Assembly (NCBI GenBank): GCA_016794365.1
Contig: JAEUKB010000009.1
Span: forward strand, 72,355-136,354
Origin: Myxococcales bacterium
Lineage (GTDB): Bacteria > Myxococcota_A > Polyangia > Palsa-1104 > JAEUJZ01
Reading direction: 5' to 3'
DNA: 64,000 nucleotides
Positions 8,328 through 17,431 of the stretch are shown here, one piece after another. The position numbers were made by a program, and so were the translations under genes. The notes beneath the pieces are model-generated. The model saw only the letters and a list, made by a program, of their open reading frames with translations, was not told where the DNA came from and did no database searches. Position 1 is the first letter of the stretch, and every line of letters begins with the position of its first letter.

Positions 8328-8461
8328 GGAACAGGCTCCTATTGCGAGAGGTTCGCACCGTGGATTCCGATTGGCAGCCGTGGTCTTCCGTCATGCTTGC
8401 TGGGCGCTGGCGCAAACGCGACGTGGTCAGTGTGGTCGCACTCGGCGCACAATAGAAGCAG

Positions 8462-9058
8462 ATGGAATCGCTGCCGCTGCTTTTGCTGGGCTGTCTGGCC
8501 GGTCTCTCGGTGCCGTGGCTGTGGCGGCGCAAGTCGCCGGTTCACAAGCTGCCGTCGTCTTCCTCGCTCGATGATGAGCTGGGACGACTGCACGAAGGCT
8601 CGGTGATTGCGCACGATTCGGTGGAATATCTGGTGACGCGCGCCGGTCGCCTGGGACAGGCTGGACCGTGGCAGGCTTTCGTGCTGCTCGACGGTCCACA
8701 AGGCCAGGCGCTGCTGCTTGTAGCGAAAGAAGGTCACGTCGAGCGGCTGTGGCTTTTGCACCTGTGTCCGCAGCCTGGCCTTTTGCCGCCCGGGACGGTC
8801 GCTGCTGCCGAGGAGTTGCAAGTGGGCACGCGACGCTATCGACTGTCCGGTCGCTACGGAGCGCGACTGTCGTTTGATGGCGCATCCATGGAGGAGACGC
8901 GGCTCGATAGCTACGTCGGGATGGGCGCACATCGGCTGCTCCTGTTTCGGCGCGTGAAGGAAGCGCTGGGACAAGCGTTTGTGGGACAGGTGGTAGGTCC
9001 AGAATCACTCCGCTTGCTCCCGACGGGAAGTCTGGGAGCAAACGGAGCAGGTCGTTAG
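8462..9058 (+). CDS. Membrane-anchored hypothetical protein
   Basis: 198 aa. An N-terminal hydrophobic anchor (MESLPLLLLGCLAGLSVPWLW) is followed by a basic stop-transfer WRRK. The remainder is a soluble beta-rich domain: GSVIAHDSVEYLVTRAG, WQAFVLLDG, GTRRYRLSGRYGARLSFDG. The alternation of G-x-Y strands is reminiscent of DUF4178-type domains, but I cannot confirm that. It is divergent from the Kelch lipoprotein and convergent with the VWA gene. No catalytic motif seen. Confidence 0.55.
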   Translation: MESLPLLLLGCLAGLSVPWLWRRKSPVHKLPSSSSLDDELGRLHEGSVIAHDSVEYLVTRAGRLGQAGPWQAFVLLDGPQGQALLLVAKEGHVERLWLLHLCPQPGLLPPGTVAAAEELQVGTRRYRLSGRYGARLSFDGASMEETRLDSYVGMGAHRLLLFRRVKEALGQAFVGQVVGPESLRLLPTGSLGANGAGR

Positions 9059-9076
9059 CGGGCCTTTCGCGCTCGG

Positions 9077-10786
9077 TTACTTGACCGAGACTGCGCACAT
9101 GAAGTTGGCAACCTTGCCCGACGGCGTCTGGTGCGGATCGGCCTTGATCCACAGACCAGCGAGCGCCGTGTCCTGACCCGCCGTGTCCTTGCACGCCACG
9201 TTCGAGGTCGGGTTCGGAACCGCGCAGTAGCAGTCCGGATCCGCCGAGCAAGCCGCGATGATCGTGGAGTCGCTCGGGATCGGCTTGGCAGTCATGGCGG
9301 TTGGCGAACCAGCCGTCGCCCATGCCTGGCAGCACTTGGCGCTACAGACCGGAAGCTGAACGTCGGGCATCGCCGCTGGCGTGTTGGCATCGACCAAGCC
9401 GACGATGCAGATCGGGTTGCCGTTGGTGTCGGTCTTCGGCTTGCCGCTCAAGCAGTTGGCCGAGATCCGGTTGGTGATGCGGTCGGCGACGACGTCAAGA
9501 ACCGTCGAGTAGTTCTGCGGCTCGCAGATGCTCTGCTCCACGCGCGACTGCGCGTCAAACTTGCGGATGAACGACGACAGACGAATCTGCGCCTGGCCGA
9601 AGAAGTTGGCGTCGGTGGCGTTGAGGCAGGCCGCCTTCATGCCCTTGCCTCGGTTGAGCGCTTCGGTCGAGCAGGTGATGCCCGGACCGGGAACGCAGAC
9701 GGTGTCGTCGTAGTCCACAATCAGCTTGCCCACCTTGGTGGTGTCGCTGTTCGGGTTGTCAAGCAGGCTTGGCGTCCAGATGCCCGCGAGCACCAGCTTG
9801 TTCGACGGACGCAGGTTCGAGAAGAAGCGGACGTACTTGTCGATCGACTCCAGGTAGCCGTTGTTGCTTTCTGTGCAGCCCGTCTTCGCGCCGGTCGAGG
9901 TGAGCGACTCGTTGCACTTGAGGTTGTTGGCCAAGCAGCGGAAGTCGTTCTTCCAGCAGTTGTACGTAGACATTCCGCTCTTGGTGCAGTCCACCGAGTT
10001 CGGATTGTTCTGCGCGCGTGCCGTCATCTGCACCGAGCAGTCGTCTTCGTCCGTCACGAAGATCACCGCGAGCACCGAGTTCTGACGCAGGAAGCCCGCG
10101 TTCGCCGTGCTGTGGTTGTCGAGCGCGCGCTTGGCGGCTTCGAGCGGCGATTCCAGACCGCAGCCCACGTCACCGATCGGAGCGATGCACTTGAACGTAC
10201 CGATGATGTCGTTGTTTGGCGCGTTGGTGATGCCGTCCTCTTTCTTCAGGTATGCGTCACCGTTGGTCGGCTCCAGCTTGGTCGGGCACAGCGTGGTACA
10301 TGCGCCCTTGGCATCGACCGACCACTTGCTCTGATCGCGGCTGGAGCAAGCCTGCTTTTGTAGCTCTCCGTCGTTGCCCTTGTACGTTTCACAGCCCGGA
10401 ATGTTCAGGTTGCCCGGCTGGAACGCGGTGTTGGGGGCCTGCTGCGCACCGATGTCCGTGCTGATGACACCGACGTGATAGTTCGATCCGCTCATGTCGA
10501 TCTTCTTGATGAAGTTGTCGATGGCGGTACCCAGCTGCTTCTGCTTCGGAGACATCGAGGGCGAGTTATCGACCACGAACAGGATGTCCACGTCTTGCTT
10601 GGCGCGGGTGTTGATGGGCAGCGCGTCCATCTTGCCGAAGCAAGAAGACAGAATCGCAGCCGCTTCAGTAGGCGTTGCACCAGGAGGAATCGGGCAGGTA
10701 CCTGCCAGATCCGGTGCGGTACATGCCGAAACAGAGAGAGAGACAGCAGCGGTCGCCAGTGCGCGTGTAAGCGTCGAGCGGATCAT
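9077..10786 (-). CDS. VWA-domain lipoprotein
   Basis: 569 aa. Start chosen at 10786 because AGGAG lies 7 nt upstream; earlier in-frame ATGs lack this. The signal peptide ends SVSLSVSAC, a plausible lipobox. A von Willebrand factor A domain follows: VDILFVVDNSPSMSPKQ contains a MIDAS DxSxS motif, and IFVTDEDDCS is the late MIDAS strand. Many cysteines in the second half suggest disulphide-stabilised loops. VWA proteins of this type are usually metal-dependent binding proteins on the cell surface. The gene has a long 587-bp upstream region shared with a divergent methyltransferase gene. Confidence 0.85.
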   Translation of the reverse strand: MIRSTLTRALATAAVSLSVSACTAPDLAGTCPIPPGATPTEAAAILSSCFGKMDALPINTRAKQDVDILFVVDNSPSMSPKQKQLGTAIDNFIKKIDMSGSNYHVGVISTDIGAQQAPNTAFQPGNLNIPGCETYKGNDGELQKQACSSRDQSKWSVDAKGACTTLCPTKLEPTNGDAYLKKEDGITNAPNNDIIGTFKCIAPIGDVGCGLESPLEAAKRALDNHSTANAGFLRQNSVLAVIFVTDEDDCSVQMTARAQNNPNSVDCTKSGMSTYNCWKNDFRCLANNLKCNESLTSTGAKTGCTESNNGYLESIDKYVRFFSNLRPSNKLVLAGIWTPSLLDNPNSDTTKVGKLIVDYDDTVCVPGPGITCSTEALNRGKGMKAACLNATDANFFGQAQIRLSSFIRKFDAQSRVEQSICEPQNYSTVLDVVADRITNRISANCLSGKPKTDTNGNPICIVGLVDANTPAAMPDVQLPVCSAKCCQAWATAGSPTAMTAKPIPSDSTIIAACSADPDCYCAVPNPTSNVACKDTAGQDTALAGLWIKADPHQTPSGKVANFMCAVSVK

Positions 10787-11373
10787 GTGGATTCTCCTTG
10801 CCCCCATAGAATTCATCTGTGCAAAGCCCCACGGCCCCTCCGTAGTGGTCTCTGCATATGGTCTAGGTATTTTGTCCCGATCGTATCAAAGACCTTACAA
10901 CGTCTATCGCGATTGAATCTAGATTTTCCACGCGATCGGAACTGCATTCCTTTTGCATACTTAGGAAGGCTCTCACCGTCGGATTCTCTGTGGTTTTCTG
11001 GCGTGAAAATGCGCAGAAAAGTGCTGCGCTTGGGATGACTCCTTACGCGGCTTCACAGACACCCACATGTGTCTATGTGTGGTTCTCTGGGAATGCTGTA
11101 GGAACACTCCTTACGTAGATCAAATGTCCATCTGGAATCGCTGCTTGTAGATGTGAACAGAGAGGTTTTTCCGTCGGAAATCTCTACCTGAAGGCATCTG
11201 GGAATCCGAAGTACGCACCCAGATCAGCACTCCATGCTGGATCGCATCGGTCAGACAAAATTTGCCTGTACCTTTGCGCGCTTAGCATGACAAGATAGGG
11301 CGATCCGACTGTTGTAACCATTGGTTCCCATAGACCCCGGACCACCCATTCCCAAGGATTCCCGGAGAGTGTG
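10787..11373. other. 587-bp divergent intergenic region
   Basis: This is the longest gene-free stretch in the window, between the VWA lipoprotein and the TPR methyltransferase. It is somewhat AT-richer than its neighbours. A gapped hairpin near 11160-11187 (AGAGGTTTTTCC paired with GGAAATCTCT) and a CACAT/ATGTG dyad near 11069-11085 are visible. I find no ORF with a ribosome binding site and no recognisable RNA gene. It must hold the promoters of both flanking genes. Confidence 0.55.
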
Positions 11374-13002
11374 ATGAGTGAGGAGAACGCAAACAACACC
11401 GAGGCTGCCGAGCTACCCCCGTTCATCCTGGAGCAAGGGAAGCGCTTCTCGCAGTCCATCATGTGGAAGCTCACGCGTGACTTCTATGAACAAAGAGGAA
11501 TCAGCGCTTGGGACTCTGGGATTGTTCCTTCGTACGTCACCAGCAATCCGTTCATTGCGCAGTCGTACGCACAGGTGGTGTGGCAGTACGTTCGGGACTG
11601 TCTCAGCGATCGCTTTAGCTGTCGCATCGATCCGTCCCAGCCGATCTACATCGTCGAGCTGGCCGCTGGACACGGACGCTTTTCCTATCTGTTCCTGAAG
11701 AAGTTCTTGGCCATCAAGAACAGCTCATCGCTCAAGCACCTGGACATTCGCTTTGTGATGACCGACTTCACAGAGACGAACGTCAAGTCGTGGGCCAAGC
11801 AGAAGCTGTTTCAGGACTACGTAGAGCAGGGTGTGCTGCACCTGGGACTGTTCGACCTGGAAAGCGATGATCACATCCGGCTGTATCCGTCGGGACAGGT
11901 CCTGTCTCAGGACTCGATCAACAACCCGATCATCGTCCTGGCCAACTACATCTTTGACTCGCTGCTCCAGGACTTTTTCCGGTTCGAGAACGGCAAGATC
12001 AATGAGTGTCTGGTGACCACGCGCCACAGTGAGCCCATCGGTGACGAGCTGGTGAATCCAGAGGTGATGTCCAACTTCCATCTCGATTGGGAGATGCGAC
12101 CCATCGCACCGGAGGGCTACTACGGAGACGCCGCGATCGAGCAAGTGCTCGGTTCCTATCAAGGAAGACTGAGCGACACCACGCTGGTGTTCCCAGTCGG
12201 TGCGATGCGGACCATTCGTCGTCTGTCGCGCATCTCTGGGAACCGGCTCTTTATCCTGTCATCGGACAAGGGCTACACCCACGAAGACGAGCTGTTCTAC
12301 ATCCATGGTCAGTACGTACAGTTTCACGGTGCGCTGTCCACGATGGCCAACTATCACGCGATGGGACAGCTCGTGCGCTCGCTCGGTGGACACTACCTTG
12401 CGACCAACCAGCGGCAGATGAGCCTCAAGACCGTGGCGTACATCATCGGTGGTTCGGCTGAGCAGTTTGCAGACACCATGACCGCGTTCCGGTCGAGCAT
12501 GGATGTCTTTGGTCCGTATGACTTCTACACGCTGCTCAACAGTGTGCGGACGACGACGCCGAACCTGCCGCTTGATGGTGTGATGGAGCTTATGCGCCTG
12601 TCGCACTACGATCCGCAGGTGTTCTTCGACTACGAAAAGATCATCTTGGACAACGCGCACACGCTCAGTGAGACGCAGCGGGTCGAGCTCATCATGAGCC
12701 TGGAGAACACCTGGACCAACTTCTATCCGCTGGGACGCGATCTGCCGTTCGAGCTGGGCCGGGTCTATCTGTCGCTCAAGCGTCCGAAAGAGGCGCTGCG
12801 CTACAACCAGCTCTCCATGGACATGTTCGGAGAGCATCCGGTCACGTTCTGCAACATGGGAATCTGCTACTACCAAGCGGAAGACACCGCCAACGCGATT
12901 GTCTGCTTTGAAAAGTCGCTGGTGCTCAATCCCGACTATGGGCTTCCCAAGGCTTGGCTGGCTCGCATCGTGGCCGAGCAGCATCGCTACGCAGAGCGCT
13001 AA
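11374..13002 (+). CDS. SAM-dependent methyltransferase with C-terminal TPR repeats
   Basis: 542 aa, ATG at 11374 with GGAG a few nt upstream. Residues about 90-330 form a class I methyltransferase: motif I IVELAAGHGRFSYLFLKKF, acidic strand FVMTDFTETNV, then NPIIVLANYIFDSL, with some resemblance to the MidA/NDUFAF7 family. The C-terminus (about 455-542) has TPR-like helices (LPFELGRVYLSLKRPKEALRYN and TFCNMGICYYQAEDTANAIVCFEKSL), suggesting a protein partner or substrate. It is monocistronic between a divergent VWA gene and a convergent lipid kinase gene; a CAGCGG/CCGCTG dyad follows the stop. Substrate unknown. Confidence 0.75.
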   Translation: MSEENANNTEAAELPPFILEQGKRFSQSIMWKLTRDFYEQRGISAWDSGIVPSYVTSNPFIAQSYAQVVWQYVRDCLSDRFSCRIDPSQPIYIVELAAGHGRFSYLFLKKFLAIKNSSSLKHLDIRFVMTDFTETNVKSWAKQKLFQDYVEQGVLHLGLFDLESDDHIRLYPSGQVLSQDSINNPIIVLANYIFDSLLQDFFRFENGKINECLVTTRHSEPIGDELVNPEVMSNFHLDWEMRPIAPEGYYGDAAIEQVLGSYQGRLSDTTLVFPVGAMRTIRRLSRISGNRLFILSSDKGYTHEDELFYIHGQYVQFHGALSTMANYHAMGQLVRSLGGHYLATNQRQMSLKTVAYIIGGSAEQFADTMTAFRSSMDVFGPYDFYTLLNSVRTTTPNLPLDGVMELMRLSHYDPQVFFDYEKIILDNAHTLSETQRVELIMSLENTWTNFYPLGRDLPFELGRVYLSLKRPKEALRYNQLSMDMFGEHPVTFCNMGICYYQAEDTANAIVCFEKSLVLNPDYGLPKAWLARIVAEQHRYAER

Positions 13003-13036
13003 CAGCGGCTCGCCCACCCGCTGCGCCGATTCGTCC

Positions 13037-14038
13037 TTACAGCAGCGCCAGCGTCACCGATACGCTGAGCGCCACCGCGAGCGGAATCGTCAGGTTGTCA
13101 TCAATGTGAGTCGAAAAGATCTCCACGATGGCACCAGTCAGCGCTGCGACCACTGCAACCGCTGCTTGCACCGGCAGCGACGCAGGCAGCATCAGTCGCG
13201 CAACCACAAAAGACACAGCCGCCGCCGCCGCGACAAACCCCAGGCTTCCTTCGAGTGATCGTCCCGCCCGCAGCCGCGTGCGCCCGAAGCGTCGTCCGAT
13301 CAGCGCGGCCACCGGATCGCCGACCCCCAGCACCATCACCGCAATCGCCGACACCGCAGGCTTGGTGGTCAGCGCCAAGGTCAGCAGTGCGGTGCCGTAC
13401 CACGTCGAAGAGTTCACCCGGTGTCGCTCATGGACGTGCGCCACCTTGCCAAAGAACGCCATCAGTCGCTCGTTGAGCTTCGGGCTCTGGCGTCGCGCCC
13501 ACTCCAGCATCCAGGACGGCAAGCAGATCGCCGCAGCCCCCGCAATGATGTATGCCTGCGACGGGGCGAGCGTGATGACCAGCAGCGCTGTCAGCGCAGA
13601 GCAGACATGGAACAGGTTGCGGCTGTAGTTGGTGGGCCGCAGGCTCGGGGCGGGCAGGGCACAGCTACGCAGCCAGGCCGCCAGCGCTTCGTAGGCAGGA
13701 TGCACCTCGCGCTGAAACGTCGCCCAGAAGGCGCGGGCTGACTCGGACTCGTGCTGCTGGGCTCGTACCAGCGCCGCTTCCAGCTGCGACAGCTTGCTTT
13801 GAAGCGCCACGGTCGAGCTGCTGTGGTCCTTCTTCGATGTCTCGTACAGCGAGCGAACCCGCTCGACAATGCGAGCAAGCTGCGCACGAGCATCGGCTTC
13901 GATGTCTTCTCGGAAGGTGGCTGGATCGATCCGCCGCAGCAGGGCATGCAGATCGCTAGAGGCTTCGAGGGTTGCCAGGGAAAGGGCCGCGCTTGTCACC
14001 TCTTTAGTGAACCGTGGTCCCTGTCGTGGTGGGATCAC
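13037..14038 (-). CDS. Sec59/DGK1/VTE5-type lipid (polyprenol/diacylglycerol) kinase
   Basis: 333 aa. The N-terminal ~135 residues are helical and partly coiled-coil-like (QSKLSQLEAALVRAQQ). From about 140 the protein is a multi-TM domain with hallmark motifs: NLFHVCSALTALL, VMVLGVGDPVAALIGRRFG, GRSLEGSLGF and a late VEIFSTHIDDNLTIPL. This matches CTP-dependent dolichol, phytol and diacylglycerol kinases. The initial codon is GTG and no strong Shine-Dalgarno is seen; a GTG eleven codons downstream is an alternative. It likely phosphorylates a lipid alcohol at the inner membrane. The fused N-terminal region is unusual for the family. Confidence 0.75.
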   Translation of the reverse strand: MIPPRQGPRFTKEVTSAALSLATLEASSDLHALLRRIDPATFREDIEADARAQLARIVERVRSLYETSKKDHSSSTVALQSKLSQLEAALVRAQQHESESARAFWATFQREVHPAYEALAAWLRSCALPAPSLRPTNYSRNLFHVCSALTALLVITLAPSQAYIIAGAAAICLPSWMLEWARRQSPKLNERLMAFFGKVAHVHERHRVNSSTWYGTALLTLALTTKPAVSAIAVMVLGVGDPVAALIGRRFGRTRLRAGRSLEGSLGFVAAAAAVSFVVARLMLPASLPVQAAVAVVAALTGAIVEIFSTHIDDNLTIPLAVALSVSVTLALL

Positions 14039-14086
14039 AAGTTTGTCACCGTTTCGTCACAGGCCGACGGTCAGACCACTTGTCCA

Positions 14087-14938
14087 CTAGCTGCCCGTGG
14101 GAAATGGACAGAGCTGTAGCTCGGCAAACACCCCAAAGTGATCGCTTGGGAAGACGCCATCGGGGCTTGGACGGTCAAGCACGACCCGGCACGAGTGGAC
14201 CACACCACGTCCGTCCCGGCTCGGTGGGCTGACGAAGATGTAATCGAGCCTGCGATCGTTTTGCAGAAAGCGCAGCCGCTGCGTGTAGGGATTGCGCCGC
14301 GACCAGGTAAAGCCTTCCCCGACAGGTCCGTCGCTTCCGCACAGGAACGCATCTTGGTAATACGTCCGCCGTCCCGCCAGGCTGTGCAGTCCGCGCAGAA
14401 AGCGCAGCTCATCGCTGTCCGGCGTTGCGTTGAAGTCGCCCATCAGCACCGTCAGCTTGGGACCGATCGGAAGCTGCGCCGCCGCCGCTTTCAGCAGCCG
14501 ATCGACCGCCTCGACCTGCTCTTCGCGGGCGATGCCATCGGTCATTCGGTAGTGCAGGTGCGTGGTGGCGCACAGCACGGGCCCGGCTTCGGTGGTGATC
14601 TCAGCCCATAGCAGCACCCGGCGCTCGTCGGGACGTGCCTGCGGTAGCTCTGCGTGCTGATGCTGTCCGAGCGGATGCCGGGACAGCAGCGCCAGGCCCT
14701 CGGTGCCACCACCCCAGTCGGTGGCTGGTGCAAACACAAACGACAGACCCAGGGCACTGGCCAGCGTCTGCGCCGTGTTCGGCAGCCGATCGGGAATCTG
14801 TCGCACCTCTTGCAGCGCCACCACGTCGGGCACAAGCTCACGAAGCTGGTCGATACACAGCCGCAGCCTCTCATCGAGTGGTCCCTGTTCCCCCCACAAG
14901 TTGAGCGTGACCACCCGAAGCAAAGACGCGGCTGCCAT
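14087..14938 (-). CDS. Endonuclease/exonuclease/phosphatase (EEP) family protein
   Basis: 283 aa, start at 14938 set by AGGAG 6 nt upstream; it begins 2 nt after the queD stop, so the genes are coupled. EEP motifs in order: VVTLNLWG (Asn), DVVALQEVR (catalytic Glu), THLHYR, LTVLMGDFNATPDSDELR (Asp/Asn pair), RRLDYIFVS, and FPSDHFGVFAEL (terminal Asp-His). All catalytic positions are present. The family includes DNA-repair nucleases, sphingomyelinases and inositol phosphatases, and the sequence alone does not tell which. No signal peptide. Confidence 0.85.
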   Translation of the reverse strand: MAAASLLRVVTLNLWGEQGPLDERLRLCIDQLRELVPDVVALQEVRQIPDRLPNTAQTLASALGLSFVFAPATDWGGGTEGLALLSRHPLGQHQHAELPQARPDERRVLLWAEITTEAGPVLCATTHLHYRMTDGIAREEQVEAVDRLLKAAAAQLPIGPKLTVLMGDFNATPDSDELRFLRGLHSLAGRRTYYQDAFLCGSDGPVGEGFTWSRRNPYTQRLRFLQNDRRLDYIFVSPPSRDGRGVVHSCRVVLDRPSPDGVFPSDHFGVFAELQLCPFPTGS

Positions 14939-14940
14939 GA

Positions 14941-15327
14941 CTAGCTCCTTCGCTGCGCTGGACCCTGCGGCCCGTAGTAGATGCTGCGTGAGTCCGTAGT
15001 CTCCCACACCGTGACGGAGTACAGCCCCGGAAGCTGCGCGGCCAGTCGGTCATAGACGTGACGGCACAGACGCTCGCTGGTGGGGTTTTCCAGTCCCGGA
15101 ATGTCATTGAGGAGCCGATGATCCAGCGAGTCGATCACCGGCTGCACCACACGGTCCAGATCGTAAAAGTCGATCAGAAACCCGGACTCCTCATCGGCCT
15201 GCCCACCGATGACCACATCAATCTTGAACGAGTGGCCATGCATTCGCCGACAGCGATGACCCTCTGGAACCTTGGGCAGAAAGTGAGCCGCTTCAAAGCG
15301 GTACTCGCGAACCAACTCGACGTACAT
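14941..15327 (-). CDS. queD: 6-carboxytetrahydropterin synthase / 6-pyruvoyl-tetrahydropterin synthase family
   Basis: 128 aa; ATG at 15327 has GGAG about 5 nt upstream, better than an earlier in-frame start. Family motifs: YRFEAAHFLP (zinc His), HRCRRMHGHSF (catalytic Cys and zinc HxH), GFLIDFYDL, LDHRLLND, NPTSERLC and VTVWET (substrate Glu). QueD converts dihydroneopterin triphosphate to 6-carboxytetrahydropterin in preQ0/queuosine synthesis. No queC or queE is visible in the window, so a tetrahydropterin role is not excluded. A 24-codon ORF with an excellent ribosome binding site lies just upstream. Confidence 0.85.
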   Translation of the reverse strand: MYVELVREYRFEAAHFLPKVPEGHRCRRMHGHSFKIDVVIGGQADEESGFLIDFYDLDRVVQPVIDSLDHRLLNDIPGLENPTSERLCRHVYDRLAAQLPGLYSVTVWETTDSRSIYYGPQGPAQRRS

Positions 15328-15392
15328 CTCGACTCCGATTGCAGGCCGTACTAGGCCTTGACACTGAGTGCGCTTAGACCGCCTAACAAAAC

Positions 15393-15467
15393 CTAGGGCG
15401 GACCCCGTCTGCTGCATCGTCGGTCCTCACGTACTTTGGCGTACGCTCCGGGCCTCCGCTTTGCCAT
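15393..15467 (-). CDS. Possible 24-aa arginine-rich leader peptide upstream of queD
   Basis: ATG at 15467 follows a near-ideal Shine-Dalgarno (AGGAGG, 7 nt spacing) and opens 24 codons: MAKRRPGAYAKVREDRRC and a short basic tail. More than a third of the residues are Arg or Lys. It lies between the SEC-C gene stop (15501) and queD (15327). It could be a translated leader controlling queD or a small basic protein. Only the ribosome binding site supports it. Confidence 0.35.
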   Translation of the reverse strand: MAKRRPGAYAKVREDRRCSRRGPP

Positions 15468-15500
15468 CGGGGTTCCTCCTGACGGTTTTGGTAGGCGTTC

Positions 15501-16379
15501 TTAGTTTGCGCCGTGGCACTTCTTGTATTTTTTGCCGCTGCCACACGGACAGGCTTCGTTGCGCTGAGCCGCTGCCACCACCGGGCGCGCTTTGGTCTGA
15601 CCCTTCGCCTGGCGCTGCGCCGCCAAGATCGGCGCAAGCTGCTCTCGCATGAAGCGATAGCGATTTTCGTACATCGTCACCAGCTGCGGCTGAGACGACA
15701 GCAGGTTCGCCACCAGCACAAACAGGCTGTTGGCATCGACACCACCGGCTGTCTCCAGCACCGCTGGCTCTTTCTTCACCAGCGAGTAGTTTACGACGCC
15801 CACCTTCTGCACCGTGTTGCCTGCTTGCGGGACCACCACCGTGAAGACCACGCGTTTGCAGTCGCACTTGGGCTCGATGCAGTAGGCATCTTGCAGGCCG
15901 ATCGTGACCTTGGGGGCAGGCTTTTGCTCGCTCGCTTCCCCTTCGCTGCCCGTCGGTTCCTCGGAGCCCATCGTAAACAGCGGGATGCCTTCTGCCCGGA
16001 AGGCGTGCTGCCACAGCACCAGCTCACCGGGCTTGACCCCCGACCAGTCCACGTAGCGAAAGTGCAGGTCTTTGCCAAACGTCCGCGTGTCGTCGTAGTG
16101 CTTGCGCAGCGTCTCGATCGATCCTTGCCCGAGCGCATCACGGACGCTGCGGCGCAGCGACTCCCGCGCGGGGCCCCCTTGGTTGTCCAGAAAGTCAACG
16201 CGGCGGGTACCCAGGTCTACCGACATCACGACGCCGCCGATCCGCAGATGGACGGTCGCACAGTCGCAGGCGTAGTCGCCGCAGTAAAACTCCTCTGCGA
16301 CCTGGCCTCCGATGAGCAAGGGCGGGTCAAGCTGGGGGGAACTGGCCTGTGGAACATCACGGTAAGGAATCAAAGCCAT
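15501..16379 (-). CDS. SEC-C zinc-motif protein of unknown function
   Basis: 292 aa. The C-terminus NEACPCGSGKKYKKCHGAN is a complete SEC-C motif (CxCx8CH type), a zinc knuckle first described at the SecA C-terminus. The N-terminal ~250 residues contain two further Cys clusters (YCGDYACDCATV about 32-43; CIEPKCDCKRV about 193-203) which may bind metal. There is a mid-protein Glu/Ser-rich linker. It lies between gmk and queD in a minus-strand cluster. The start at 16379 has no strong Shine-Dalgarno. Function unknown. Confidence 0.75.
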   Translation of the reverse strand: MALIPYRDVPQASSPQLDPPLLIGGQVAEEFYCGDYACDCATVHLRIGGVVMSVDLGTRRVDFLDNQGGPARESLRRSVRDALGQGSIETLRKHYDDTRTFGKDLHFRYVDWSGVKPGELVLWQHAFRAEGIPLFTMGSEEPTGSEGEASEQKPAPKVTIGLQDAYCIEPKCDCKRVVFTVVVPQAGNTVQKVGVVNYSLVKKEPAVLETAGGVDANSLFVLVANLLSSQPQLVTMYENRYRFMREQLAPILAAQRQAKGQTKARPVVAAAQRNEACPCGSGKKYKKCHGAN

Positions 16380-16426
16380 GGCTTTTGTGTCTTCAAAAAG
16401 GGCAAGTTGTGGGATGGAGACGGTCT

Positions 16427-17107
16427 TTACGCTTCGTCGCCTTGCAGAAGGCGCTGCGCCAGCGTGGCGCGCTCGCTTTTCAGGCAGTCGTGCGCAAGGG
16501 CTTCATCGTCCGCTGGGGCGCTGCGTCCCTCGGCGTGGGCTCGCTCGGCCTGATAGATGGCGCGTAGCTCGCGGTAGCCTGCTTCCAGTTCTCGGTTGAG
16601 GACCAAGTAGTGGTACATCGGGTACTGGCTTAGCTCGTGGCGCGCTTTGTGAAGCCGCGTCGTGATCACGTCTTCACTGTCGGTCTGTCGTCCACGCAGC
16701 CGCGCTTCTAAGACCGCCAGCGATGGCGGCAAAATGAAGACCAGCCGCGCCGAGTCCGCAAAGGCTTCCAAGATGCGCGCGGCACCTTGGTAGTCGATGT
16801 CGAGCAGGATTCGCTGTCCCGCAGCCAGCGCTTGACGGACCGTCAAAAGGCCCGTGCCATAGCGTCGGCCATGGACCCAGTTCCACTCCGCAAACGCTCC
16901 CGCTTCGACCATCTGCGTGAAGGTGTCGTCGCTGACAAAGTGATAGTCGATGCCGTCGCGCTCACCCGGTCGAGCAGGTCGCGTCGTATACGAGACAGAA
17001 AACGTCAGCTCTGGGTGCTCGGTCAGCAGCCGCCGACAGAGCGTGGTCTTGCCTGCGCCCGATGGGGATGACACCACCATCAGCAGGCCGCACGGCGATG
17101 TGCTCAT
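16427..17107 (-). CDS. gmk: Guanylate kinase
   Basis: 226 aa. P-loop VVSSPSGAGKTTL near the N-terminus, GMP-binding SYTTRPARPGERDGIDYHFV, EWNWVHGRRYGT, and ILLDIDYQGAARI are all diagnostic. It phosphorylates GMP to GDP in the cytoplasm. The usual length is about 205-210; here a polar C-terminal extension of ~20 residues is added. Immediately preceded by remA (3-nt gap) and yicC, an arrangement conserved in many bacteria, which supports the call. Confidence 0.95.
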   Translation of the reverse strand: MSTSPCGLLMVVSSPSGAGKTTLCRRLLTEHPELTFSVSYTTRPARPGERDGIDYHFVSDDTFTQMVEAGAFAEWNWVHGRRYGTGLLTVRQALAAGQRILLDIDYQGAARILEAFADSARLVFILPPSLAVLEARLRGRQTDSEDVITTRLHKARHELSQYPMYHYLVLNRELEAGYRELRAIYQAERAHAEGRSAPADDEALAHDCLKSERATLAQRLLQGDEA

Positions 17108-17110
17108 CGC

Positions 17111-17419
17111 TTAGACCTCATCGCGGGCGCCCACCTCTGCGTCTCCGGCCAGCGATCCGCTGGCTGCACCTGCTGCGCCGACGCCACCGCGCTCCAGTCG
17201 CTCTGCCACTGTCTCGGTCTGCAAGGCCGACAGCACGATATGGTCCGAATCGGTGATGAGGATCGAGCGGGTTCGCCGCCCTTGCGTCCCATCGATCAGC
17301 CGTCCCGCCTTGCGCGCTTCTTCTTTGAACCGCTTCATGGGGGCCGACTCTGGGCTTACGATCGCCACCACACGCTCGGCGACCACTGCGTTGCCGTATC
17401 CGATGTTGACTAGCCGCAC
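17111..17419 (-). CDS. remA: RemA/DUF370 family DNA-binding regulator
   Basis: 102 aa. Starts [27 protein letters not shown], followed by [29 protein letters not shown], characteristic of the RemA/YlzA (DUF370) family, in which the RTRS region contacts DNA. In Bacillus, RemA activates biofilm matrix genes. The usual length is about 85-90; the last ~20 residues here are a Gly/Ala-rich tail. Its place between yicC and gmk is typical for the family. Confidence 0.9.
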   Translation of the reverse strand: MRLVNIGYGNAVVAERVVAIVSPESAPMKRFKEEARKAGRLIDGTQGRRTRSILITDSDHIVLSALQTETVAERLERGGVGAAGAASGSLAGDAEVGARDEV

Positions 17420-17431
17420 GACGAGACTCCG

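Noticed and set aside
9131..10363. Long plus-strand frame
   Set aside because: It is antisense to the VWA gene, Arg-rich, with no family features.
10989..11010. Sigma54-like GG/GC element upstream of the methyltransferase
   Set aside because: The spacing between GG and GC is one base short of the consensus.
13003..13023. CAGCGG/CCGCTG dyad after the methyltransferase gene
   Set aside because: No U-run, so terminator status is unsupported.
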